Assembly (NCBI GenBank): GCA_029204225.1 | Contig: CM055096.1 | Coordinates: 61,668,957 to 61,732,956 of the forward strand | Length of the DNA stretch: 64,000 bases | Direction: 5' to 3' | From: Diphasiastrum complanatum | Taxonomy: Eukaryota > Streptophyta > Lycopodiopsida > Lycopodiales > Lycopodiaceae | In this document: positions 43,164 through 53,399 of the stretch, piece by piece | Layout of the letters: each line of letters starts with the position of its first letter | Numbering within the stretch: the stretch's first letter is position 1 | Position numbers and translations under genes: made by a program | The notes under the pieces: generated by a model | The model's input: only the letters and a program-made list of their open reading frames with translations | Database searches by the model: none | What the model was told of the DNA's origin: nothing

Positions 43164-43961
43164 CTAAAGGTTGAAATGAGCTAAATCCTTGGTTTTCATT
43201 CAATTAGTCACAATTTTTGATCTAAATCTTGTGTAGATTGGATCTTAGCATCTAGTATTGATTCTAGAACTCAAAGTGAGTCAAATACATTGGAGATTGG
43301 TGTTGTGTGACTTCATTTGCAGGTGTTTAGGTGTCTAAAACCAGAGGCAAAGTTGAATTCAATTCACATTACCAAGATAGCAAGTTTTGCTTGCTCCAAG
43401 CATTGATTTCTAAGCGAGTTTTGGAGGTGATTTCATAGAGGAGGCTTTCTAGCATTCTAGGAGAGGGAAGATCAGAGTTTTGGGGAATCTTCAAGGCTGT
43501 TCTAAGGTGTAGTAGACACCTCCTAAAGTGATTTAGGTTCAGTCCAACCATTGCTTGACTTATGCACCAAATTAGATCAATTTTTCATCAATTTTGATCA
43601 TTTTTTGCTTGTGATTGGATAGTAGATTGTGTTGCATCCTCATTAAGTTCCATTTAGATCTTTTACAAGTGATTTTGGAAGTATATTAGGTTGCTGAAAT
43701 TCACTCTTGATCAGATCATTTGGAAGCTTTAATGTTCTTTATAGAAAGAGGGGCAATTCTACTAGTATTGTCTACTTCAATCAAGCAAGTGCATTGTTTC
43801 TAGTATTCTATGATTTGATTTTGTTAGAGATCATTCTTAGATCTTTATAGGAAGTCTATTACTGATCTTTTCAGGTCCCTAAGAAGTGGGATAAGGTATA
43901 CCTTCAATCAAATCAATAGAAGTAACCTTCATTTGTGTCAAGTCCTTGATTAGGAGACTAG
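43164..43961 (+). other. Leader of element E
   Basis: About 800 bp of untranslated sequence between the primer site and the gag start. No domain is present. The first long frame on this strand begins at 43962. Confidence 0.8.
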
Positions 43962-46900
43962 ATGGCATCTATAAATGCATATCTTTTGGATACTAATGAA
44001 AGGCTCAACAAAACTAACTATTCCATATGGAAAGTTAGAATGGAATCTATCATGATCATGCAAGATCTGATGGAAATTGTAAATGGTAAGGAGGGTGAAC
44101 CTATTCATCCTCAAGAAAAAGCCAAATACATCAAGAGGTGCAATGTTGCACTACATTGCATAAAAATGAATGTTGCAAATGAACTCTTAAGAGAGGTAGG
44201 AGATTGCACTTCATCTCAAGATGCTTGGAAGACTTTGCAAAAGGTCTATGAATCCAAGAACCAAACTAGAATGTTAGCTTTGAAGAATCAAATCTATAGA
44301 AGCTATCAAAAGAAAGGAGAGAATGCACATACTTTTGTCCTAAGAGTAAAGGAATTGAACAAAGAGCTAGCCTTTATAGGTGACCCTATTACGGATGAAG
44401 AGCTTGTTCAACTCATATTGAATGGACTAAGCTTTGAATTTGACAATTTGGTTCAGGGATATGCAATTATGGGTAAGCTACTTATACTTGAAGAACTCCA
44501 AGGCACACTCATGGCCGAGGAATCAAGAAGGAGCCAAATGCAAGAGAGGATGGATAGGCTTTCCATCCAAGGTGGAGATGACCAAGCTCTCTTCACCAAA
44601 GGCAAAGGCAAGTCCAAAGGCAAAGGATCAACATTCAAGAAGTCTACAAAGCTTGAGGATCAAGAAGGACCCCCAAAGGCATCTCCATCAACCACCAAAG
44701 TCAAGAAGGACAAATCAAAGGTGAAGTGCTACTATTGTAGCAAGATGGGGCATTATGCCTCGGAATGCTTCAAGAGGAAGCAAGATCAAAGCCAAGCCAA
44801 CATGAGAAAAGAGGAGGAGGAGGAGAGTTCACATGAGGACTCTCTCATGATGTCCATATTTTCTTCAACAAGCTTCAAAGGAGAAGATCCTTGGTGGATT
44901 GACTCGGGTGCTAGTTCACACATGACTAGTAAAAGGGAGTTTTTCTCTTCTCTCTTATCTTATGATGGACCTATAAAGTCTATCTATACAGCAAATGATG
45001 AAGCTTGTAAGATTGAAGGAGTTGGTAGCATTCCCCTTTGCTTAGGATCTTCCAAAAAGATCAACATAGAAGGTGTTCTGTACATTCCTACAATAACAAA
45101 GAATCTACTAAGTGTTGGCCAAATGGTAGGCAATGGTTTCAATGTTGACTTTGCTTCAAATGAATGTTTCATCAAGAAGAAGGGTAAGATAGTGGCTAAG
45201 GGCACTAGACTTGGCAAACTTTATAAGCTGGATGCATTTGTGGATACTAATGTTGTCATGTTGGCCGAGAAGAGCAAGATATCTACCTTTACTTTATGGC
45301 ACAAAAGACTTAGACATGTCAACTCGGGTTCCATGGAGGCTATGATCAAGGAGGAGTATGCTTTAGGCCTACCAAGGTCTATTGGGAAGGAAGACAAGGT
45401 TTGTGAAGCTTGTGCCTTATCCAAGGCACATAAGAAGGTGTTTCCTAACTCCATCACAAAGTCATCTCATCCTCTTGAACTCATACACTCGGATGTGCAC
45501 ATTGCTAGCACCAAATCTAGTGGAGGTTCATCCATGTTTTTAACCTTCATTGATGACTACTCAAGATATTGTTGGGTGTTCTTACTTTCCTTCAAGTCTC
45601 AAGTATTTGATACTTTTGTAAAGTTCAAGTTGTTTGTGGAAAAGCATCATAATCATAGCATCAAGATTCTTAGAAGTGACAATGGTGGAGAATTCATCTC
45701 CAATGAGTTCAAGGCCTTTTGTGAGGAGGAAGGGATCAAGAAAGAGACTTCTTGTCCTTACACTCCTCAACAAAATGGAGTTGCTGAAAGAAGGAATAGA
45801 ACATTATGTGAATGTTCTAAGGCTTTAAGATTAGATGCTTGTTTGCCCAAATCCTTTTGGGGTGAGTCTCTTGTATGTGCAAACTACTTGATGAATAGGG
45901 TGTCTTGCAAAGCAATTGAAGGCAAAACTCCTTATGAGATGTTGTATGGAAAGAAACCCAATCTTAATCACTTGAAAGTTTTTGGGTGTATATGTTATGT
46001 GCATGTGCCATTGGAAACAAGAACCAAGGAGGATCCATCTTCCACAAGAGGGATCATGCTTGGATATGCAAGCTCAAGCAAGGGCTACAAAGTCTATCTC
46101 CCATCCTTGAACAAATTTGTTGTTTCAAGGGATGTCATCTTTGATGAACATCATATGCATATGCTTGAAGAAGGCTCAAGTGCTCCAACAATCAAGAAGA
46201 AGATGGCCGAGGAGCAAGATCTTGGTTTTGAGGAGGAGCTCATGGAGGAGCAAGCACCAAACCCACCTATCACACCAAGGAGATCTTCAAGGGCAAAAGT
46301 GGAGCCATCAAGGCTCACATATCAAGGCAAAGGACAGCAAGTTGAGGGTATCTCATCCACTTCTTATGCTTTATCTAGTTTTGAAGAACCGTCTAATGTT
46401 GAAGATGCATTGAACTCCAAAGAATGGTATAAAGCTATGTTGGATGAGTATGATGCCTTGATTGAGAATGAAACTTGGTTGCTTGTTGAGAGACCTCAAA
46501 GGAATGTAATAGGATGCAAGTGGGTCTTCAAGCTTAAGTTGAATGCAAATGAGAGTGTTAACATACATAAAGCAAGATTAGTTGCAAAAGGTTATGCTCA
46601 AGAGAGAGGGATAGACTATGAGGAAACTTTTGCACCTGTGGCCAAGATGGTCACAATAAGACTAATCATTGCACTTGCATCACATTTTGGATGGATTCTA
46701 TGTCAAATGGATGTCTCTAATGCTTTCTTGAATGGTTTTTTGGAAGAGGATATCTATATGGAGCAGCCACAAGGGTTCATCAAGCATGGAATGGAGAACA
46801 AAGTATGCCATCTCCAAAGAAGCATCTATGGCTTGAAGCAAGCCTCGAGATCTTGGAATTCAAGACTACATTGCTATCTTATTTTACTTTCTTTTGTTCA

Positions 46901-47774
46901 AAGTGAATATGATCCTACTCTTTACATTAAGTTTGATGATGTTGGTATTGTACTTTTACTCATTTATGTAGATGACATCATCATTAGTGGAAATAGTGTT
47001 GATGGTATTGAAAAAATCAAGATAGATCTATCCTTAGAGTTCAAGATGGTAGATCTAGGGTGTCTTCACTTCATCTTAGGCATAGAAGTACTTAGAGGGT
47101 CTGATTTTATCTTTATAAGTCAAGTAAACTATGCTCAAAGTCTTTTGAAGAAGTTTAAGATGGAAGTATGCAAAAGTGTTGACACACCAATGGAGCAAGA
47201 TGTAAAAGTGCCAAATGAAGATGATGAAAGATCCTTCATGGACATCACTTTGTTTAGGCAACTTATAGGTTCCTTAATGTGGATCACTATAACTAGACCA
47301 GATCTTAGCTTTAGTGTATGTAGGTTGAGCCAATCCATGCAAAAGCCATTGAATATCCATTGGAAAAAGGCTAAGAGGATTCTAAGATACATCTCGGGTA
47401 CATTGGATTTTGGGATTGTATATAGAGGAGATGTGATTAACCTTCATGCATTTAGTGATTCAGATTTTGCAGGGGACAAGAGGGATAGGAAATCAACAAG
47501 TGCCTATTCAACTTTCATAGGAGAAGGTGTGGTTTCATGGCTTTCAAAAAAGCAAGAAACTATATCTCTATCTTCAACCGAGGCCGAGTACAAAGCTTTG
47601 ACAACCACTACAAAGGAGGTACTTTGGATCAAGAGATTATTGGTGGAGCTAAAGATCATGGATTCAGAGGAGGCACCAATCATCTACAATGACAATATAT
47701 CAGCCCAACACCTTGTATCTAACCCAATCTTCCATGCAAGATCTAAGCACATTGAATATGCCATCACTTTGTGA
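43962..47774 (+). CDS. gag-pol: Copia gag-pol polyprotein of element E
   Basis: A single 1270-codon frame with domains in Ty1/copia order. Gag starts MASINAYLLDTNERLNKTNY, the same start as in related elements. The zinc knuckle is C256-C269 (CYYCSKMGHYASEC). Protease has DSG at 314-316. Integrase has its zinc site between H447 and C481/C484 and the triad D511, D573 and E609 (35 residues between the last two). RT has motif A Asp at 917 and YVDD at 1002-1005. RNase H has SDSDFAGD (D1166, D1168), E1207/E1209 in STEAEY and D1244 in YNDN. After ARSKHIE the text becomes YAITL and stops; the expected tail continues in another frame, so a one-base loss near 47761 truncates about 50 residues. The RNase H catalytic core is kept. 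The full protein would act in cytoplasmic virus-like particles to copy RNA to cDNA and in the nucleus to insert it. Confidence 0.96.
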   Translation: MASINAYLLDTNERLNKTNYSIWKVRMESIMIMQDLMEIVNGKEGEPIHPQEKAKYIKRCNVALHCIKMNVANELLREVGDCTSSQDAWKTLQKVYESKNQTRMLALKNQIYRSYQKKGENAHTFVLRVKELNKELAFIGDPITDEELVQLILNGLSFEFDNLVQGYAIMGKLLILEELQGTLMAEESRRSQMQERMDRLSIQGGDDQALFTKGKGKSKGKGSTFKKSTKLEDQEGPPKASPSTTKVKKDKSKVKCYYCSKMGHYASECFKRKQDQSQANMRKEEEEESSHEDSLMMSIFSSTSFKGEDPWWIDSGASSHMTSKREFFSSLLSYDGPIKSIYTANDEACKIEGVGSIPLCLGSSKKINIEGVLYIPTITKNLLSVGQMVGNGFNVDFASNECFIKKKGKIVAKGTRLGKLYKLDAFVDTNVVMLAEKSKISTFTLWHKRLRHVNSGSMEAMIKEEYALGLPRSIGKEDKVCEACALSKAHKKVFPNSITKSSHPLELIHSDVHIASTKSSGGSSMFLTFIDDYSRYCWVFLLSFKSQVFDTFVKFKLFVEKHHNHSIKILRSDNGGEFISNEFKAFCEEEGIKKETSCPYTPQQNGVAERRNRTLCECSKALRLDACLPKSFWGESLVCANYLMNRVSCKAIEGKTPYEMLYGKKPNLNHLKVFGCICYVHVPLETRTKEDPSSTRGIMLGYASSSKGYKVYLPSLNKFVVSRDVIFDEHHMHMLEEGSSAPTIKKKMAEEQDLGFEEELMEEQAPNPPITPRRSSRAKVEPSRLTYQGKGQQVEGISSTSYALSSFEEPSNVEDALNSKEWYKAMLDEYDALIENETWLLVERPQRNVIGCKWVFKLKLNANESVNIHKARLVAKGYAQERGIDYEETFAPVAKMVTIRLIIALASHFGWILCQMDVSNAFLNGFLEEDIYMEQPQGFIKHGMENKVCHLQRSIYGLKQASRSWNSRLHCYLILLSFVQSEYDPTLYIKFDDVGIVLLLIYVDDIIISGNSVDGIEKIKIDLSLEFKMVDLGCLHFILGIEVLRGSDFIFISQVNYAQSLLKKFKMEVCKSVDTPMEQDVKVPNEDDERSFMDITLFRQLIGSLMWITITRPDLSFSVCRLSQSMQKPLNIHWKKAKRILRYISGTLDFGIVYRGDVINLHAFSDSDFAGDKRDRKSTSAYSTFIGEGVVSWLSKKQETISLSSTEAEYKALTTTTKEVLWIKRLLVELKIMDSEEAPIIYNDNISAQHLVSNPIFHARSKHIEYAITL

Positions 47775-47929
47775 GAGAAATGGTGCAAGCCAAGGAGATT
47801 GCTTTGGAGCATGTTCCAAGCAATGAATGTGTAGCTGATCTACTTACTAAACCACTTCAAAAGACACCTTTTATGAAGTTCAGATCATCACTTGGAGTGA
47901 TTAGTAAAGCAATGATTGAACCAAGCTAG
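47762..47929 (+). pseudogene. pol: Out-of-frame pol tail of element E
   Basis: In the frame one base off the main frame the sequence reads HHFVREMVQAKEIALEHVPS, NECVADLLTKPLQKTPF and ends IEPS with TAG at 47927-47929. It parallels the tail of B2 (HFVREQVIAKEVELQHVSS) and is the native end of pol, separated by a single-base frameshift. The stop lies four bases before the polypurine tract. Confidence 0.9.
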
Positions 47930-47932
47930 ATA

Positions 47933-47943
47933 GTGAGGAGGAG
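47933..47943 (+). other. Polypurine tract of element E
   Basis: GTGAGGAGGAG directly precedes the 3' LTR. It is the expected primer for plus-strand DNA synthesis. Families A, B and F and the LTR at 50503 have GAG-ending purine runs at the same place. Confidence 0.85.
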
Positions 47944-48625
47944 TGTTAAAAATTCACAATTCTAGCTTGACTAGTTTTGGTCATATGACTTGTAAATAGT
48001 TAGATGTTCATGATGTGGCTTGTCACACGTGCCAAATAGCATAGGATTCCATTCATAAGGATGTTCTCAAGTAGACCTAAGTGTTAGAACCTTTGGAATG
48101 AGTCCAAATTATGCTTAGATACAAGGGAGAAAAAATAGGAGCTATTTTTGGTAGTTTTTGCATTGTTGAGGGATCTCCAAGATTCCAACCCTAACTTGGT
48201 AGGGATGAAAGATCCACCAAAATTAGCATTAGGGATAGGTTTAGGGCTACTCATACCTGCCCGAAACCGTGATGGATCATGTATATATAGGTGATGATAT
48301 CTCACCAAAATCAATCAAGCAATTTCATGTTTTTTCTCTCATAATGGTGCAATTGCTCTCTATGTTCATAATTGTTTGAGTACTTGTGATTACTAATGAT
48401 TATAGGATTGAAAGTAGGTCTGGTGTACAGTACTCAGACTGTGGGAGGCCGTACTTTCACACGTGTGAAGCCTTCTTCAAGGATTTGGGCCATTTAGTGA
48501 GGTTCAAGCATAGATTTTTGATGGATTTTGATGGTTCAACTTGTGCTAATCTTATGAAATCATAATCTATTGTTTCCCTCATCATTTCAAGTGTTTTAGG
48601 ATCCTTATTTTCTGTAATTTTTACA
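47944..48625 (+). repeat. 3' LTR of element E
   Basis: 682 bp, same length as the 5' LTR without indels. The only difference I found is A at 48413 versus T at 42939. The right end TTTTTACA is followed by TGCTACAAG, the resumed zinc-knuckle region of B3 gag. Confidence 0.96.
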
Positions 48626-49773
48626 TGCTACAAGAAGAAGAGAGATCAAGGAGACAAGCAAGGTAATCTTACTCTTGATGAGGATGGTTTGGATGTTCAA
48701 GATCAAAAGATGATGCTTTTGTGATGTCTTCACATATGCTTGCTAATGATGAAGATCTAGGTCCTTGGTGGATTGATAGTGGAGCAAGTTCACACATGAC
48801 ATTTCACAAAGAGTACTTCACTTCTTTGTTGGCATATGGAGATGACAAGAGGGAGATCTAGATGTCCAATGATGGTGAGTGTGCAATCAAAGGGATTGGC
48901 ACAATTCCTATTTCTCTCTCTACAAATAGGAATGTCCATTTGGAGGATGTCTTGTTTATTCCATCTATTACCAAGAATTTGCTTAGTGTGAGTCAAATGC
49001 TAAGTAAAGGCCTCAAGGTGGAGTTTGATGGAGATGCTTGTATGATCAAAAGGAAGGATGTCTTGATTGGAAAAGGTAAAAGACAAGGGAAGTTGTTCAA
49101 ACTAGATGCTTGTGTTTTTGCTAACCAAGTTGGATGTGTTGCAAGGGAGCAAATACCTATTCAGGAGGTTAGGCATAAAAGGATGAGACACCTCAACTTC
49201 AAGTCATTGGAGGTAATGGCTAGGAAGAAGATTGTGATAGGTCTTCCAAGTTCCTTAAGTGGCATCAAACATGTTTGTGAGTCTTGTGCTTTGTCTATGT
49301 CACATAGACTACCTTATATTAGATCTATATCTAGATCTACTAAGCCTTTTCAACTTGTACATTTGGATATTCATGGATTTACTACAATTAGTAATAGTGG
49401 AGCTAAGATGTATGTAACATTCATTAATGATTTTAGTATATTTTGTTGGATCTATCTACTACAGAGCAAGGATGAAGTGTATGATATCTTTATCAAGTTC
49501 AAGAATGCAAGGGAGAACCAATTTTCCAAAAAGATCAAGTGCTTAAGGAGTGACAATGGTGGTGAGTACATATCTACAAAGTTCAAGGCCTTTTGTGATG
49601 AGCATGGGATCAAGAGGGAGTATACAACATCAAGGACCCCACAAAAAAATGGAGTGGCTGAAAGGAAGAATAGGACTTTATGTGAAAGTGCTAAAGCTAT
49701 GAGGTTAAGTGCTAATCTTGACAAACCATTTTGGTATCAAGCTTTTTATTTTGGATGGAAGGACACCTTTTGA
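48626..49773 (+). pseudogene. pol: Gag end, protease and integrase of element B3
   Basis: The gag tail has a frameshift near 48705 (GATCAAAAGATG where B2 has GATGCAAATGATG). Protease reads WWIDSGASSHMTFHKE with the catalytic DSG. A TAG at 48859-48861 follows REI. From 48862 a 303-codon frame contains FIPSITKNLLSVSQML, the pre-integrase and zinc region (RHKRMRHLNF, CESCALSMSH), LVHLDIHGF with the first Asp, LRSDNGGEYIS with the second and KNGVAERKNRT with the Glu. B3 thus retains the integrase part missing in B2. A frameshift with loss of about 20 codons after NLDKPFWYQA ends the frame at 49773. Confidence 0.9.
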
Positions 49774-50381
49774 GATGCTATTCAAGAGGAGGCCGAGTGT
49801 CAACTTTCTAAAAACCTTTGGATGCACATGTTATGTCAACATTACTCTTGATGATAGGACCAAGGAGGATCCATCTTCAAGAAGAAGTATTTTTGTTGGA
49901 TATAGTGAGGTGAGTAAAGCCTACAAGGTTTACATTCCTTCTACTAACAAAGTGATTGTTGTTAGAGATGTCATCTTTGATGAGGGGAACATTCCAAATG
50001 TGTCTTCAAGCATGAGTGATGGTAGTGTGGATGGATCTACCATTCTTGATGCTGATGAAAAGGATCCTACTTTTGGATAGTGATGATGATGGACCTTCAT
50101 TAAGTCAAAAGCCAAGGAGAACATCAAGCGAAAGACAAGGACCTTCAAGGCTCACATATGATCAAAAGGGTAAGCAAGTAGTTTCTGGAAATTATGTTGC
50201 TTTCCTAACCTCTTTGGATGAACCTACAAGTGTAGATCAAGCAAGGAAAGAAGAGGAGTGGATCCAAGCAATGGATCTTGAGTATCAAACTCTTATGAAG
50301 AGTGAAACATCTTTTGGAGGATCTTCTTGTGTAGAGGAGCTATTCAAGTGGATGGATGTTATGGGTAGTCTTAAAAAATGA
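49745..50381 (+). pseudogene. pol: Integrase C-terminus and RT-deletion junction of element B3
   Basis: The frame reads LDGRTPFEMLFKRRPSVN, TCYVNITLDDRTKEDPSS and SKAYKVYIPSTNKVIVVRDV, the end of integrase. After a one-base shift near 50075 the linker continues as SQKPRRTSSERQGPSRLTYD and QKGKQVVSGNYVAFLTSLDE to AMDLEYQTLMKSE. Then comes TSFGGSSCVEELFKWMDV and a stop at 50381. No RT motif follows. The junction sits at the same residue as in B2. Confidence 0.88.
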
Positions 50382-50502
50382 CACCTATTTTGAGAGGACC
50401 AATGCAAAGAATCCACACACAAAGTTTCTTCATCAACAATTTGACCAACCTTGGAGGATTTTCAAGTTCAAGTGATCAAGCCAAGTTGATAACTTTTTAG
50501 GA

Positions 50503-51350
50503 GTGTGAAGAATAAAAAGCAGTCCAACTTGTCTATAGGGGTTGATGAGGAAAATCATCTTGCTTGTGCATTTACAAGTTGTAAATATCATTCTCTAGCA
50601 TGTACAAACTCGAGCTACATGACATGCACAATGTCTAGATGGACATATTTCACTTTGTTCCATTGTATATATCAAAGGTATGTGAATTGAGCACATGACC
50701 TTATAGATTTGGGCGAGTTTGAGTTAAGTAGAATTAGATTTGATGACATGCAAAATCAGTTAGTGTGCATGCATGCAACATGCAAGTCAGTATACATGTT
50801 CTACACATGTCCAAGTCATCTAGGGAAGTCACATGCAAGACATGCAAATACTATTGGACACATGCATGTAGTTTTGTAGGTTCATAGTTGAGAATTTGAC
50901 ATTTGGACAAAGTAGGTACAAGTTAGGTGCAATTTCAGCATGCAAGCTGTTAAGTGTCTCTCCTATATATGTACATATCATTCTCATTCATATCTAATGA
51001 TGAATCAAGCCTTGGTAATGTCATAATGTCAAAATTGGATCTCATGCTATTTTGCTTGTTTTGATATTCTCTCTCTAACTCGAGATTGGTGTCTTCTTCA
51101 TACATTATTTTGGTTATGTATTCTCTCTATTTGTGAGGAATTAGTTTTGCTTTGATCTGTAGCATTCTGGATTGTGCTCTAGCCTCAAATCTGTTGATAG
51201 ATTGCAGGATTGCTCTATAGATGATCTGTGTGCCACCATAAAGCATGGTATTGATCATTCACACATTTGTTGTGGTTCCCCACACGTGTGAAGTTGCTGG
51301 ATTTTTTACAGTCTGCTAGATATAACAATGATCCAATCAGCCTATGATAG
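50503..51350 (+). repeat. Family C-related LTR at the 3' end of element B3
   Basis: Starts TGTGAAGAATAAAAAGCAG after the purine run AGGAG. From 50685 it shares TGAATTGAGCACAT, TTTGAGTTA and ATTTGATGACATGCA with the C1 LTR read on the minus strand. TATA-like CTATATATGTAC is near 50970. CCCACACGTGTGAAG is at 51279-51293. The exact right end is not found; it should end in CA before about 51350. The LTR differs from the family B LTR although the internal region is family B. Confidence 0.65.
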
Positions 51351-51550
51351 GGTGTTTTGGCCATTCATTCCTCTTCCTCAAGATTCTGCGGACAATCTGC
51401 CTTGCTCAGTATTGTTCTAGGTATCACGGGAGTATGCACACCTTTGCGTTCGAGCAAAGTTGAAGTTTTCAATGATCTTTTGAGTGTATATTTGTTGGTG
51501 AAGATACAACTTACCACCTTCAAAGTCTCTCACGATCTACAAGCCTAGAT
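51351..51550. other. No recognised feature
   Basis: Short transition between the LTR-like sequence and the antisense copia RT. The minus-strand RT frame enters at about 51550. Confidence 0.4.
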
Positions 51551-52115
51551 AGATTTTAGCTTATCCTAGGTCAACAATCTCAAATATTTCAGAAATGTCT
51601 CTTTTGATATCTAAAATTAACTTATCTCTTCTTGAGAAGATAAGTGTGACATCAACATAGACAGCTAGAATGATTATTTCATTATAGACATGCTTGATAT
51701 AGACATTTGATTCAACAAATAGAGGTTTGAAGCCCAAGGAACGTAGTGCTTTGTCCTTGTTTCTATACCATTGTCTGGCAGTTTGTTTCAGACCATAGAT
51801 ACTTTTATTCATGTGACATCCGTATTCTGGATATTCTTGGCTTACAAAACCAAGCTGTTGGTCCATGAATAAGTCTTCTTCCAATTATGTGTGCAAGAAA
51901 GCAGTCTTCTCATCTACAATATGGATTTTCAGATATTGAGCCACTACATACGTGATTAACAATCGAATTGATGTATGTTTGACTACCGCTGAGAAGGTAT
52001 CAGTGTAGTCAATCCCATACTTCTGTGAAAATCTTTTAGCAACTAACCTTGCTTTATATCTGATGTTTTCTCCATTAGGATCTGTTTTGATCTTGTAGAT
52101 CCACTTGCATTCCTG
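51551..52115 (-). pseudogene. pol: Copia reverse transcriptase remnant G2
   Basis: The minus-strand reading starts CKWIYKIKTDPNGENIRYKA, continues RLVAKRFSQKYGIDYTDTFS, motif A HIVDEKTAFLHT, a TAG, then EEDLFMDQQLGFVSQEYP and MNKSIYGLKQTARQWY. The active-site box is VYVDVTLIF, with the second Asp of YVDD changed to Val, so it would be inactive. It ends after ISEIFEIVDLG. The lineage matches G1, not A to E. At about 52115 it is joined to the end of G1 RT. Confidence 0.88.
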
Positions 52116-52129
52116 TAAGGTGTGAGCTG

Positions 52130-53070
52130 CATTTGTTCTCTCTCCTCCTCAGTCCTTGGACAGTCATCATTCGTTAGCATTGTCCCTGCAAGCATTGGAG
52201 TGTTCGCTCCTTTGTAGTTCAGCATCCCAAAGTCCTCTAGGATCTTCTGGGTGTATCTAGACTGGTGAAGGTATAACTTACCTCCCTCATAGTCCCTCTC
52301 AATTTGTAAGCCTAGGTAACACCTGGCTTCTCCCAGATCCACTATCTCGAAATGTTTTGAGATGTTTTTCTTCAACTCAGCAATCAGCTGCTCACTCCTG
52401 CAAAGTATCAGAGTGTCATCCACATATACAGCCACTATGATGATCTGCCCATCCGTAATTTTGACATACACATTGGAGTCGGCCAATAGAGGCTTGAATC
52501 CTAATGATTTCAGGGCTTGATCTTTCTTCTTGTACCATTGTCAAACTGACTGTTTCAGACCGTAGATGCTTCTATGCATTCTACATGCATAGTCAGGAAG
52601 TGAATTCGAGACAAATCATGGGAGGTGATCCATGTAGACCTCTTCGTCTAATTCACCATGCAAGAATGTTGTCTTCTCGTCCACAATGTGGATCCTGAGG
52701 TCATAAGCTGCTGCATATGAAAATAACAAATGTAGGGACGAATGTTTAATGACAAGAGAGAAGGTTTCAAACTAGTCAATACCATATCTCTGAGAGAAAC
52801 CCTTGGCTACCAGTTTTGTCTTGTATTTCGTCACATTCCCATATCTGGTTCGTATTTGAGCTTGAAGATCCATTTGCATTTGACAGTCTGGCGCTTATGT
52901 GGTAATGGCTCCAACGTCCACACTTGGTTTTTCCTCATGGACTCCATCTCCTCATTCATGGCTTGGATCCATCTGTCCTTTTTTGGACTTTCAATCGCCT
53001 CCTCGAATGCTTGTGGTTCACCACTGAATCCGCGGAACTCTTTTGATGTGGAAGCTGAGCTGCCTGCCAC
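52130..53070 (-). pseudogene. pol: Copia reverse transcriptase of G1
   Basis: Linker and RT on the minus strand read RWIQAMNEEMESMRKNQVWT, LPHKRQTVKCKWIFKLKYEP, a frame change, then HIVDEKTTFLHGELDEEVYM (motif A), MHRSIYGLKQS and GFKPLLADSNVYVKITDGQI. The active site VYVDDTLILCRSEQL is intact. FEIVDLGEARCYLGLQIERD and HQSRYTQKILEDFGML follow. The frame ends near TEEEREQMQLTPY, where normal elements continue toward RNase H. Stops near 52740 and 52595 make it inactive. Confidence 0.88.
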
Positions 53071-53399
53071 ATACCTTGCTGGCGCTCTTCGTGGCCTTGT
53101 TGACCTTCTAGGAGATCCTCCTGGAACAGCTATGCATTTGAACTTGTCTGCTCTGCTCAGTCCAAAACCATCTTGGTTTACAAGAACTACGGCGGCAGGT
53201 TGCCTCTCGAATTTTTCTTCATCAGATTCGTCACTCGAATGGGAGACGACTCAAAAATCTTTGTTTTTGTATTCGTCTGCTGCTCCCTCTGTCACTGGCG
53301 GCAGGTCATAGTACTGTCTCTCCAGAACTTTGTAGCTGACAGGGTCGTCATTGGCCATTGTCCTGCTCTCATCGAATCTGATATCTCTCATTGTTTTCA

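Larger units (their letters stand above)
42470..48625 (+). mobile_element. Near-intact Ty1/copia element E
   Basis: The 6156-bp element has equal 682-bp LTRs, a perfect primer site, an 800-bp leader, a 1270-codon gag-pol frame and a polypurine tract. The LTRs differ, as far as I can see, at one position (T at 42939, A at 48413), so insertion was recent. It lies within the zinc-knuckle codons of element B3. TGC is present on both sides of the insertion; a full 5-bp duplication (ACTGC) is not seen on the right, where two bases may have been lost. This is the only element here with all catalytic motifs. Confidence 0.96.
48626..50502 (+). mobile_element. Element B3, part downstream of the E insertion
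   Basis: B3 resumes at TGCTACAAGAAG and continues through protease, full-length integrase and the integrase-RT linker to the same RT-deletion junction as in B2. After about 130 bp of 3' sequence it ends with the purine run TTTTTAGGAG before an LTR at 50503. Joined to 42205-42469 it is one element split by E. Confidence 0.9.

Noticed and set aside
44434-46568. Secondary frames inside element E gag-pol
   Set aside because: Shadows of the main 1270-codon frame.
42610-48314. Identical 76-codon minus-strand frames in both LTRs of element E
   Set aside because: They are duplicate copies simply because the LTRs are duplicates; no coding features.
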